Positions 27,898 to 40,831 of a stretch of 64,000 bases of DNA are shown here, piece after piece. Each line of letters starts with the position of its first letter. Positions within the stretch are counted from its first letter, which is position 1. The DNA lies in assembly GCF_000321005.1 (NCBI RefSeq), contig NZ_HE578907.1:918728-982727 (forward strand). The letters run 5' to 3'. The notes beneath the pieces were generated by a model. It saw only the letters and a list, made by a program, of their open reading frames with translations, did no database searches and was not told where the DNA came from. Source of the DNA: Anaerococcus senegalensis JC48 (GTDB lineage Bacteria; Bacillota; Clostridia; Tissierellales; Peptoniphilaceae). Position numbers and translations under genes: made by a program.

Positions 27898-28579
27898 TCA
27901 ATATTTTGGTATAATCTTATCCTTTGCAGCCTATGAAATTGGTAAATGGATAAGTCAAAAATTAAAAACACCCCTAGCAAATCCTCTTCTTATAGCTATA
28001 CTTTTAATTATAGGATTTTTATCTATAACAGGTATTGACTACGAGTATTATAAAAAAGGAGGTGACTTCATAGCCTTTTTTATTGCTCCTGCCACAGTTG
28101 CTATGGTTTTAGATCTTTATGCTAGTATTGAGACTTTGAAAAAAAATATAATCCCAATTTTTATTGGTGTAGGTTTTGGAACAATATTATCATTTATTAT
28201 TGCAATGTTTTTATCAAAAATGCTTCAAATAGATAAGAATTTGATTTCATCTTTACTACCTCAATCTGTTACTACAGCAATAGCTATTTCTCTTTCTGAT
28301 GAATACCAAGGAATTATAGGACTTACTGCAATAGCAGTTGTAATAAGAGGAGTAAGTGGGGCTGTTTTTGCACCACTTGTAATGAAAATATTTAAAATAA
28401 AAGATCCAGTTGCCCAAGGAGTTGCAATTGGAACTTCTTCTCATGCAGTTGGCACAAGCCAAGCAAGACTTATGGGAGAAATCCAAGGAGCTATGAGTGG
28501 TTTATCAATAGCTGTTGCTGGGATTACAGCAGTAATAATAATGCCTATAGCAATGAAACTTTTTGAATTTATAATTTAA
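27887..28579 (+). CDS. lrgB: LrgB/CidB-family membrane protein
   Basis: 230 residues from the ATG at 27887 (AAGGAGG 4 bp upstream). Polytopic protein; the family blocks PATVAMVLDLY, LLPQSVTTAIAISLSDEYQG and AIGTSSHAVGTSQARLMGEIQGAMSGLSIA are visible. Partner of LrgA in pyruvate uptake or murein-hydrolase/export control. It is the last native gene before the accessory island and ends at a hairpin. Confidence 0.9.
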   Translation: MLDNQYFGIILSFAAYEIGKWISQKLKTPLANPLLIAILLIIGFLSITGIDYEYYKKGGDFIAFFIAPATVAMVLDLYASIETLKKNIIPIFIGVGFGTILSFIIAMFLSKMLQIDKNLISSLLPQSVTTAIAISLSDEYQGIIGLTAIAVVIRGVSGAVFAPLVMKIFKIKDPVAQGVAIGTSSHAVGTSQARLMGEIQGAMSGLSIAVAGITAVIIMPIAMKLFEFII

Positions 28580-28582
28580 TCA

Positions 28583-28607
28583 AAACTACCAGCTTAGATG
28601 GTAGTTT
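28583..28607 (+). terminator. Hairpin after lrgB
   Basis: AAACTACC (28583-28590) pairs with GGTAGTTT (28600-28607), directly after the lrgB stop. The T-run is short, so efficiency is uncertain. Confidence 0.55.
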
Positions 28608-28718
28608 GTACAGCGCCTATAAGGCGCGAATACTGGCACGCCCCTATTGGGGCTGTCGAGTATTCTATTACATGCACCACTTTCACAACTACTGCTTAAG
28701 CATTTTTTTTATTTGTTT

Positions 28719-29181
28719 TTATTTGACTTCCTCTCCCGTAAACGGGTCATAGTATTCCTCTATACTTATTTGGTCAGTGTAATAATCTTCTTTTAATTGA
28801 TTTTGTATATATTCTTTTATTTTCTTTTCATTTCTTCCCACTGTATCTACATAATATCCTCTACACCAAAAGTGTCTGTTTCCATATTTGTATTTTAAGT
28901 TGGCGTGTCTATCGAATATTATCAGCGAACTTTTTCCTTTTAAATATCCCACTATTTGTGATATTGAGTACTTTGGTGGTATTTCTACCAGCATATGGAT
29001 ATGATCCGGACATAACTCTGCTTCTATTATTGTTTATCCCTTTTCTTGAGCATAATTCTCGAAGTATGCTGCCTATGTCTTTTCTTAATTGTATATATAT
29101 TTCTTGTCTTCTGTATTTTGGTGCAAATACTATATGGTATTTGCATCTCCAACTTGTATGTGATAAAGCATTTTTATCCAT
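28719..29181 (-). pseudogene. tnpA: IS200-like Y1 (HUH) transposase, frameshifted
   Basis: Two reading frames together make one TnpA. The 5' frame reads HTSWRCKYHIVFAPKYRRQ up to KGIN. The 3' frame supplies EAELCPDHIHMLVEIPPKYS with the metal-binding HIH motif, FDRHANLKYKYGNRHFWCRGYY and the catalytic Tyr in KKIKEYIQNQ. A single extra base near 29030 explains the shift: removing one A restores the sequence between the halves. The element is therefore probably immobile unless rescued in trans or by recoding. Confidence 0.85.
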
Positions 29182-29271
29182 GGATACCTTCCTTATTTAA
29201 TTGTGCATATGACTATCACAATTATACTTTAAGGAGGTTTCTTGGTACTTGAAGTTAAAGCTAAATCTCTC

Positions 29272-29295
29272 CACCTGCATAGCAGGTGTTTTTTT
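29272..29295 (+). terminator. Terminator-like hairpin at the IS edge
   Basis: CACCTGC-ATA-GCAGGTG followed by seven T's. It may be part of the IS200 end, which often insulates the transposase from outside transcription. Confidence 0.6.
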
Positions 29296-29342
29296 GTTTC
29301 GCTCTCTTTCGTTCGCTCAACTCACTTAAGTGGACAATAAGG

Positions 29343-29376
29343 CCTATTGATATTTCTTCTTTAAAATATCAATAGG
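29343..29376. terminator. Strong bidirectional hairpin in the island
   Basis: Thirteen-bp perfect stem CCTATTGATATTT (29343-29355) with AAATATCAATAGG (29364-29376). Probably an old terminator, left behind with the decayed gene to its right. Confidence 0.6.
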
Positions 29377-29574
29377 TCTAAATATAATTATTGAATTGAT
29401 GAGTATTAATATGTTCCTCTATGATGGATCTCAAACTCTTTCTATTTGGATACAATTTAATACGTGAATTTTGTTACCATTATTTTAGAGTTATGCACAC
29501 CTTCTTGTTATAACCATTAAAAGGTATATAAAAAGATAAAATTGCAATCCCATATCGTCTAGCACCTGTTATTA

Positions 29575-30157
29575 CTACTTCATTTCATTTTCTTCTAAGT
29601 CTTTTAAACTTATACCATTTTCAGTTTTCCAATGCGTTTTCCCATTTGCGTTAGTTTCTAAAACAAAGGCAGCTGCATGGATGAACTATTGAATAAACAG
29701 TTCTTGCTTATTCTACCATCAATAATCTCATTTTTATTTATGCATTCCTTTCTCAGCTCTTTAATTGATTATGGAATGGCAACAGAATCTATAATTTCTA
29801 TCATACTATTTTTTAATACTACAAAACCTTCATCTGTTCTTTTGCATTTTGCCTCTATCAATCTATTTGACTTGCCTCTTTTTATAGAAAGATATAGAAT
29901 AGTTCTTTATCATCATTATTATTTTCACTTGATTCTTTTAGTGTTCTATCAACTATAGAAACAAATAGTTTATACACTAGTATACCAAGGATTATTTTTG
30001 AATACTCTATAAAATCTTACAACTCTGATTCTTTTTATTCTGTTACATTTCCATGGTTTGGATCATTGCTATTTTTTACTTTGTATCTATCTATATCTAT
30101 AGCCATGTTGGTAAATTTATCCTTAAGATATGAGATTTCTATTTGTCCAAATGAGTT
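29575..30157 (-). pseudogene. Decayed GIY-YIG nuclease-family/DUF4357 protein (C-terminal part)
   Basis: Reading the minus strand and joining frames gives SYLKDKFTNMAIDIDRYKVKNS, then DFIEYSKIILGILVYKLF, EAKCKRTDEGFVVLKNS, ELRKECINKNEIIDGRISKNCLF and AAAFVLETNANGKTHWKTE ending in a stop at 29575-29577. These blocks resemble the DUF4357 tail of GIY-YIG family proteins. At least three in-frame stops and two frame changes interrupt it, and no N-terminal GIY-YIG motif is left. Function is lost; the family usually sits on mobile or defence islands. Confidence 0.6.
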
Positions 30158-30346
30158 ATAAATTTAGTTTTTTTTATATTAAATTTAAGAGGTGTTTTGC
30201 ACAAGTAGAATAATTAATATATATTAAGTAATAGAAACTGTTATAATGGTTAATAAGTAAATTTATTAGTACTTATTAAAAATTCAAAATTTTGAGAAGG
30301 CTAAAAGATAACTGTTATAAGAATTTTAAAGTAAGAAGGTGAAAAT
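30158..30346. other. Upstream region of the Bce-like cassette
   Basis: AT-rich, no gene seen. The response-regulator transcript must start here, but no convincing -35/-10 pair is obvious by eye; the ribosome site AAGGTGA (30337-30342) precedes the TTG start. Confidence 0.3.
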
Positions 30347-31048
30347 TTGGTATATAGCATATTGATAATAGAAGATGATTTTGCTTTAGCTAAAAGTATT
30401 ATGAATGTATTAGAAAAATATAATTTCCGTTCTTCCATTTTAGATGATTTTGAAAATATCGAAGACATTGTAGTGGACACAAAGCCTAGTTTAATAATTT
30501 TAGATATTAATTTACCCTACTATAATGGATTTTATTGGTGTCGTAAAATCAGGAAAATAACATCGAATCCTATTATGATAATTTCTTCAAGAGATAGTAA
30601 TATGGATCAAATTATGGCTCTGGAATATGGAGCAGATGATTACATTACCAAACCTTTTGATAGCGAATTTTTAATCGCAAAAATTAATAGTTTGCTTCGA
30701 CGTGCATTTGGAGAATTATCGGCAAGTACTATAAATGAACAATTAAAAGTTGGCAATATTATCTTGGATAAGGACAGGCAACAGCTGTTAGCTGGCGATA
30801 ATCAAATTGATTTATCTATTACAGAACTGAAAATACTCAAAAAATTGATTGAAGAATACCCTAACTCTGTATCAAGAGATGAATTGTTTTTTGAAGTATG
30901 GGATGAAAATAATTTCGTAGAGGAAAATACCTTGAATGTAAATATAAGAAGAATCAGAAGAAAAATAGACGATAATCAATTGCCTATTGGCATAAGGACA
31001 ATTCGAACTTTTGGATATCAATTAGTGTCAGAGGAAGATGGTAGATGA
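30347..31048 (+). CDS. BceR-like OmpR-family response regulator
   Basis: 233 residues, TTG start preceded by AAGGTGA. Receiver domain: acidic pair EDD at residues 8-10, phospho-acceptor Asp in IILDINLP near 54, Ser/Thr in IISSRDS, Lys in YITKPFD. C-terminal winged helix (about 135-230) with ITELKILKKLIEEYPNSVSRDELFFEVWD and the NVNIRRIRRKID recognition region. It overlaps the kinase gene by 4 bp. With the downstream transporter it forms a bacitracin/lantibiotic-type sensing and resistance module. Confidence 0.9.
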   Translation: MVYSILIIEDDFALAKSIMNVLEKYNFRSSILDDFENIEDIVVDTKPSLIILDINLPYYNGFYWCRKIRKITSNPIMIISSRDSNMDQIMALEYGADDYITKPFDSEFLIAKINSLLRRAFGELSASTINEQLKVGNIILDKDRQQLLAGDNQIDLSITELKILKKLIEEYPNSVSRDELFFEVWDENNFVEENTLNVNIRRIRRKIDDNQLPIGIRTIRTFGYQLVSEEDGR

Positions 31049-32028
31049 AGTTATTTATAAAAGACCATTTGAGTTTTGTTTTATTATATGTAATTAATTT
31101 TATATTTATACTGCTTATAATTTGGTTAGGTGGAGAATCTCTTAGTTCACAACTGATAATTTATATATTGTTGTTATCTTTATTCATTCTCCTTATATTT
31201 CTTACCATACGCTATTACAAGAAAGCTACAGTGTATAAAATTTTAAGTATCCCGTCTTCTAATTTAAGGAGTATGAAAAAAAGGCTACAAGGAACTGATT
31301 TGTTCACTGATTCTTTTATTAAGCATGAAAATCAAAATTATAATCAATTCTTGAATGAAATTGAAAATTATAAAAATAAAAATAATGAGTGGAGAACTTA
31401 TATTGTTCAATGGGTACACCAAATGAGATCTCCAATCAGTTCAATACATCTAGCGTTGCAGAACAGAAAGCATAACGAAGAGAACATGCAACTATTAGTT
31501 GAGTTGGATCAAATAAATAAGCAACTAAACAACATATTGAACTTAGCAAGGCTAGAGGCAGTAGATAGAGACTTAAAAATTGAGCCCATAAACTTAAGTA
31601 AAAGTATTAATAGAATAATCAACCAAAATAAGCGATTATTTATTCAAAACAAAGTATTTCCTAAAGTGCATATAGAAAATACTAGCTCAACTGTGCTAAG
31701 CGATAAAAAATGGTTAGATTTTATCATTGATCAATTAGTCCATAACGCTATAAAATTTTCTAATCCAACAGATCAAATCCTTTTTAATATAAAGCAAATA
31801 GATAATAAGTGTTGTTTAGAGATTAGTGATACAGGTATAGGAATTATAAAAGAAGATATTCCTCGTATATTTGATTTGTATTTTACTGGAAAAAACGGAC
31901 GTACTAATAATAACTCCTCGGGTATAGGGCTTTATTTAGTTAAACAAATTTTAGAGCAATTAAGCCATAAGATTAAAGTTGAGTCTGAACAGTCAAAAGG
32001 AACGAAATTTACTATATATTTTGATTGA
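31045..32028 (+). CDS. BceS-like intramembrane-sensing histidine kinase
   Basis: 327 residues. Two N-terminal membrane helices (about 12-30 and 36-55) with almost no extracellular loop, the hallmark of intramembrane-sensing kinases that perceive ligand through their ABC permease. Phospho-acceptor His in WVHQMRSPISSIHLAL near 125; ATP domain with N box QLVHNAIKFSN, G1 ISDTGIGI, F box IFDLYF and G2 SSGIGLYLVKQI. It is followed by a 94-bp gap before the transporter genes, with a hairpin-like GTGACA-AAACT-GTCATC and T-run (32038-32060). Confidence 0.9.
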   Translation: MKLFIKDHLSFVLLYVINFIFILLIIWLGGESLSSQLIIYILLLSLFILLIFLTIRYYKKATVYKILSIPSSNLRSMKKRLQGTDLFTDSFIKHENQNYNQFLNEIENYKNKNNEWRTYIVQWVHQMRSPISSIHLALQNRKHNEENMQLLVELDQINKQLNNILNLARLEAVDRDLKIEPINLSKSINRIINQNKRLFIQNKVFPKVHIENTSSTVLSDKKWLDFIIDQLVHNAIKFSNPTDQILFNIKQIDNKCCLEISDTGIGIIKEDIPRIFDLYFTGKNGRTNNNSSGIGLYLVKQILEQLSHKIKVESEQSKGTKFTIYFD

Positions 32029-32122
32029 AAGGAAAAGGTGACAAAACTGTCATCTTTTTTTATTTTTCTCGATATTATAATCAAAAATAATCTTTTAATA
32101 TATGAATAAAGGAGTGATAGAA

Positions 32123-32866
32123 ATGAATTTATTAGAACTAAATAACGTGAGTCATGTGTATGGAGATGTAGTTAAGTCAAAGGGTCTTGATAATATTTCC
32201 TTAACTACTCAAAAGGGTGAGTTTGTCGCAATTATGGGACCTTCTGGAAGCGGAAAATCAACTTTATTGAATGTTATTTCTGGTATTTTACCTGCTACCT
32301 CTGGAAATGTTTTAGTTGCAGGAAGAAACATAGCTAATCTTAATGATGAAGATGCAGCATTATTTAGACGTAATACATTAGGATTTGTTTTTCAAGACTT
32401 TAACCTTGTTGAAACATTAACAGTAAGAGAAAATATTATGCTACCTTTAATGTTTAAGAATGAGGAAGTTAAATCTATGAAGGAAAAATCAGAGAAGGTT
32501 GCTGAATCCTTAGGTATTTCTAATATATTAAATAAACGTACGCAAGAAATTTCAGGAGGACAGGCTCAAAGAACAGCAATTGCACGTGCTATTATCCATC
32601 AGCCGGAATTATTACTGGCAGACGAGCCGACGGGAAATTTGGATTCTGCTAATTCCGAAGAAGTTATGAGAATTTTTGAAAAACTTAACCGTAACTATGG
32701 AATATCTACTTTTTTGGTGACACATGATGTTAAGACAGCAACTTATAGTCAGAGAGTTGTATTTATAAAGGACGGAAAAATTTATAATGAAATCCGTAAA
32801 GGGAATGATCTTATAGAATATAGGGAAAATATTCTAAACGTTCTTAATGTAATTGGAGGTGTTTAG
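32123..32866 (+). CDS. BceA-like ABC transporter ATP-binding protein
   Basis: 247 residues from the ATG at 32123, 8 bp after AAAGGAG (the in-frame ATG at 32102 precedes that site). Walker A GPSGSGKST, Q loop FVFQDFNLVETLT, signature ISGGQAQRTAIARA, Walker B LLLADEPTGNLDS, H loop VTHD. MacB/BceA-type ATPase powering removal of cell-wall-active peptides from their target lipid. Arg CGT and CGG-type codons and higher GC than the chromosome around it are visible. Confidence 0.92.
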   Translation: MNLLELNNVSHVYGDVVKSKGLDNISLTTQKGEFVAIMGPSGSGKSTLLNVISGILPATSGNVLVAGRNIANLNDEDAALFRRNTLGFVFQDFNLVETLTVRENIMLPLMFKNEEVKSMKEKSEKVAESLGISNILNKRTQEISGGQAQRTAIARAIIHQPELLLADEPTGNLDSANSEEVMRIFEKLNRNYGISTFLVTHDVKTATYSQRVVFIKDGKIYNEIRKGNDLIEYRENILNVLNVIGGV

Positions 32867-32867
32867 A

Positions 32868-34775
32868 ATGAATCTTAGAGATTTTGCTAAAAATAATATA
32901 ATAAGGGATAAAGAAACCTACATTGGCTATTGGCTAAGTTGCATGTTTACTGTATTTGTCTTTTTTATCTTTTCAGTAAATCAGTTTCACCCTGAACTTA
33001 ATCAAGGTCCAGGAGCAGTTGCAACTATTATGGGGTCTGCTCAAGTAATAGTTGTGTTGTTTGCGATATTCTTCTTAGGATTATCAATCAATTCATTTTT
33101 ATCTAGACGTGAAAATATGTTTGGTGTTTTACTTATGATGGGAATGTCGAAAAAACAACTGCGTCGATTAATTATCATAGAAAATATGATAATTGGATTT
33201 TCAGCTATAATAGTAGGGATACTTTTCGGATTAGCTTTTGGACATATACTTGTCTTGTTGATGGCAAATATAATTAATCTAAGCTCAATCTCCTTTTATT
33301 TCCCTATCGAATCAATCATTGTTACGATTATTTCTTTTAGTATTTTATTCTTTTTGATCGCACTCTTCCGATCACAAGTTATATTAAAAAGACCAATATA
33401 TAACTTACTAGATGTAAACCAAAGTGAATATGGCAGTATAAGATATTCTCGTTTTTTATCTCTCATGTCTATAATCTTAATTCTCTTGGGATACACCCTA
33501 GCTAATATTCATCTAATCAATCAATTAATACCACAGGATTTTGATTTGCTCAATACTCTTCAAAACTCAGATATATTGCATATTTTAATTGGTGGATTGG
33601 TAACAATTGGTATGTTCTTATTTTTCACTCAATTTTCTAAGTATTTTACAGACAAAGTAAGAAGAAGCGAAGAATACTATCTGAAAGATACAAGAGCATT
33701 ATGGGTTTCTGAGTTAATGTATCGATTATCTAGTAATTCAAAAACCATGTTTATTTCAGCATTGCTATTAACTGTAGCTTTTATTACTACTATTGGAACA
33801 ATTGCCTTAAACTCTACTGCTGCTGATGAAGTTTCCGAAACAACTCCATTTGATATTTCTTATTTTTCCTTTCAGCCTAATGAAAAAGAAGAAGATAACA
33901 TAGAGTTTATTAATTCAAATCTTAACGAAGCTGGCATATCTTTTCAGTTAAATAGTGTACCTATTTTACAAAAAGGCGATAACGGGAGAGAGATTATCAT
34001 TTCTCAAGAAGACTACAATAGTGCGTCTAGTGAGAATGAAAAAATAGAACTGACTGGCAATGAAGTGGTATCACTATCAAATGGAGGTTCTCAAGAAGAA
34101 ATTTCTATAACTGATAATATAACAATTACTATTGTCGATAATCGCCCGAACATTTTTGATTCTTACCGTTACAGAGACATTTATGTAGTGAATCATGAGC
34201 TTTTTATCCAATTAGCACAAATATACGAACATAAGCAAACAGCCTTTTTGTATCATTTTTCAGATACTACTACAGATGAACAAGCAAGGAAAGCAGCAAC
34301 AGTTAATAGAGAAATTTTAGGGTCTGGTCGTTCTGAAGGCAATGATTTCCTCTTGATACAAAAAATTGAAAGAGTTGATTTAGAAAGATATACGTATCAA
34401 GTTTTAACGTACATTGGAATTATGCTAAGTGTAATCTTTATTCTTGCAGCGGGAAGCTTAATTTATTTCCGTCTATTAAGTAATATTAGAGGATCTAGTC
34501 CCACATATACTAACCTCTATAAAATTGGATTGTCTATTAATAAAATCCAAGAAGTGCAACACAGGCAATTTACGATCTTATTCTTTGCACCCCTTCTATT
34601 TGCGATAGTCAATACGATTTTTGCGGTTAACATGTTATCCTATTTACTCGCAGCCCCCATATGGAAGCAAACTATTCTGATTACCTTAGTATTATTGGTT
34701 ATTCAGATTCTATATTTCTACTTTATGAATAATCGTTTCAAAGCAAAAATCGAATTGATTCTAACTCAAAAATAA
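32868..34775 (+). CDS. BceB-like ABC transporter permease
   Basis: 635 residues from the ATG at 32868 (GGAGGTG 6 bp upstream). FtsX-like: one N-terminal helix, three helices to about 170, further helices around 200-310, a large extracellular domain (about 330-510) and three C-terminal helices. This ten-helix layout with the big loop between helices VII and VIII is the BceB type; the loop binds the peptide antibiotic or its lipid complex and signals to BceS. The gene overlaps nothing and ends the cassette. Confidence 0.9.
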   Translation: MNLRDFAKNNIIRDKETYIGYWLSCMFTVFVFFIFSVNQFHPELNQGPGAVATIMGSAQVIVVLFAIFFLGLSINSFLSRRENMFGVLLMMGMSKKQLRRLIIIENMIIGFSAIIVGILFGLAFGHILVLLMANIINLSSISFYFPIESIIVTIISFSILFFLIALFRSQVILKRPIYNLLDVNQSEYGSIRYSRFLSLMSIILILLGYTLANIHLINQLIPQDFDLLNTLQNSDILHILIGGLVTIGMFLFFTQFSKYFTDKVRRSEEYYLKDTRALWVSELMYRLSSNSKTMFISALLLTVAFITTIGTIALNSTAADEVSETTPFDISYFSFQPNEKEEDNIEFINSNLNEAGISFQLNSVPILQKGDNGREIIISQEDYNSASSENEKIELTGNEVVSLSNGGSQEEISITDNITITIVDNRPNIFDSYRYRDIYVVNHELFIQLAQIYEHKQTAFLYHFSDTTTDEQARKAATVNREILGSGRSEGNDFLLIQKIERVDLERYTYQVLTYIGIMLSVIFILAAGSLIYFRLLSNIRGSSPTYTNLYKIGLSINKIQEVQHRQFTILFFAPLLFAIVNTIFAVNMLSYLLAAPIWKQTILITLVLLVIQILYFYFMNNRFKAKIELILTQK

Positions 34776-34789
34776 CTATATAAAATATT

Positions 34790-34974
34790 TTTAGAGAAAT
34801 CGATAAGAGCAACCTAGTAATTACTGAAAGGACGGACTATATTAGAACTATTACTGAAGATTATGACTCGAATGAGGATATTGGGAATCAATAAACTTGA
34901 AACTATCACGACAGAAGTAGTTAAAGCTGTACGAGATACTCTAGTCATTGGAATAATATAAGTAATAGAAAAAT
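34790..34974 (+). other. Non-coding stretch with possible gene remnants
   Basis: No intact gene. One frame reads a short tail (EIDKSNLVITERTDYIRTI and onward to a stop at 34892-34894), and another frame continues without stop to about 34961 (MTRMRILGINKLETI...). This looks like the frameshifted end of a lost gene whose family I do not recognise. It belongs to the island rather than the chromosome core. Confidence 0.3.
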
Positions 34975-35215
34975 AAAATGAGCCTTTCTAGGCTCATAGA
35001 CTGTTGATAAAGTACACAAATCCTCATGCTAAGAATATCATACGGAAAAAATTGATTTGATCTCAAATTTAAAAATTCGTTAAAAATCGCACTGTATGAG
35101 CGTTAGCGAGTTTGCGATTTTAGAATTTTTAAATTTAGAAATCAACAATTTTTGGAGTCAGATATTCGTGCTTGAGGGTTTGTCTACGTTCTGTGAGCCT
35201 TTCTAGGCCCATTTT
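34975..35215. repeat. About 240-bp imperfect palindrome (MITE-like)
   Basis: The left half (34975 to about 35095) is matched in inverted order by the right half. AAAATGAGCC pairs with GGCCCATTTT, CAAATCCTCATGCTAAGAATATC with GATATTCGTGCTTGAGGGTTTG, ATTTAAAAATTC with GAATTTTTAAAT, and AAAATCGCA with TGCGATTTT near the centre. It has no coding capacity. The right edge overlaps the stop codon of the ATP-cone gene. It fits a miniature transposable element or an extended cruciform; it could be the relic of an IS with its transposase deleted. Confidence 0.6.
34978..34997. terminator. Terminator-like hairpin at the palindrome edge
   Basis: ATGAGCC-TTTCTA-GGCTCAT. A partner copy (GAGCC-TTTCTA-GGCCC) lies at about 35194-35210, just after the ATP-cone gene, and may end its transcript. 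Confidence 0.5.
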
Positions 35216-35606
35216 ATTTGCTTTTAATATATGATGTATAGCTTTCTAATACTTTTTTGTAACCATCTTCTTCTAAGATATTTTCTACATATTCTTTTAT
35301 AGTTGCTGTAGGTAAAATTCTGTGATGATTTTTCTTAATTATTTTTTCTAAATCATTTTTTAATATAGATATATCTGAAGTATTTAGTTCAATATTTCCA
35401 TTTCTTGCTGCATTTTTTATAGATCTAGATATTTTTTCTACATCAAATAATTCGATTTTTCCGTTTCTTTTTTTAACGTATAATTTATTATCCAAAAAAT
35501 TTTCAATTACCTCAACCTTGGCCTTATCCATTTGGTCAGCTATTTCTTCTATTGATAAATTTTTACCTTGGTAGTATTCAACAATTAGTTTTGTTAGATC
35601 TAACAT
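35214..35606 (-). CDS. Stand-alone ATP-cone domain protein with N-terminal HTH-like segment
   Basis: 130 residues. Residues about 44-128 form an ATP-cone domain (KRNGKIELFDVEKISRSIKNA ... LPTATIKEYVENILEEDGY), the nucleotide-sensing module found in ribonucleotide reductases and NrdR. Residues 1-42 look like a small helical, possibly DNA-binding unit (SIEEIADQMDKAKVEVIENFL). There is no zinc ribbon, so it is not NrdR, and no reductase gene is adjacent. A nucleotide-responsive regulator next to the purine operon is an attractive inference. It has its own transcript downstream of guaB's terminator in the opposite orientation order. Confidence 0.7.
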   Translation of the reverse strand: MLDLTKLIVEYYQGKNLSIEEIADQMDKAKVEVIENFLDNKLYVKKRNGKIELFDVEKISRSIKNAARNGNIELNTSDISILKNDLEKIIKKNHHRILPTATIKEYVENILEEDGYKKVLESYTSYIKSK

Positions 35607-35660
35607 AATTTCCCCCTAAATTTCTTCTTTATATATTATTACCCTAAAATGAACCAAAAT

Positions 35661-35688
35661 AAAAGATTGGAATAAAATCCAATCTTTT
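35661..35688 (-). terminator. Terminator of the purH-purL-guaB operon
   Basis: AAAAGATTGGA (35661-35671) with TCCAATCTTTT (35678-35688), 11-bp perfect stem just after the guaB stop. Confidence 0.9.
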
Positions 35689-35692
35689 TATT

Positions 35693-40821
<5,129 letters not shown>

Positions 40822-40831
40822 TTACTTATCC

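Larger units (their letters stand above)
28610..29295 (-). mobile_element. IS200-type (IS200/IS605 family) insertion sequence, inactivated
   Basis: A Y1-transposase gene flanked by subterminal hairpins instead of inverted terminal repeats, as in IS200. The transposase 3' side has GCGCC-TATAA-GGCGC (28613-28627) and a compound hairpin (GAATACT 28628-28634 with AGTATTC 28659-28665, enclosing GCCCC/GGGGC). The 5' side has TAATTGTG/CACAATTA (29198-29224) and CACCTGC-ATA-GCAGGTG (29272-29288) followed by T's. Exact ends cannot be set by eye. It sits directly after lrgB and forms one edge of the island. Confidence 0.75.

Noticed and set aside
29677-29958. 93-residue plus-strand ORF in the island
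   Set aside because: It is the antisense of the decayed DUF4357 gene, which reads sensibly on the minus strand; the plus-strand product has no family features and no ribosome site.
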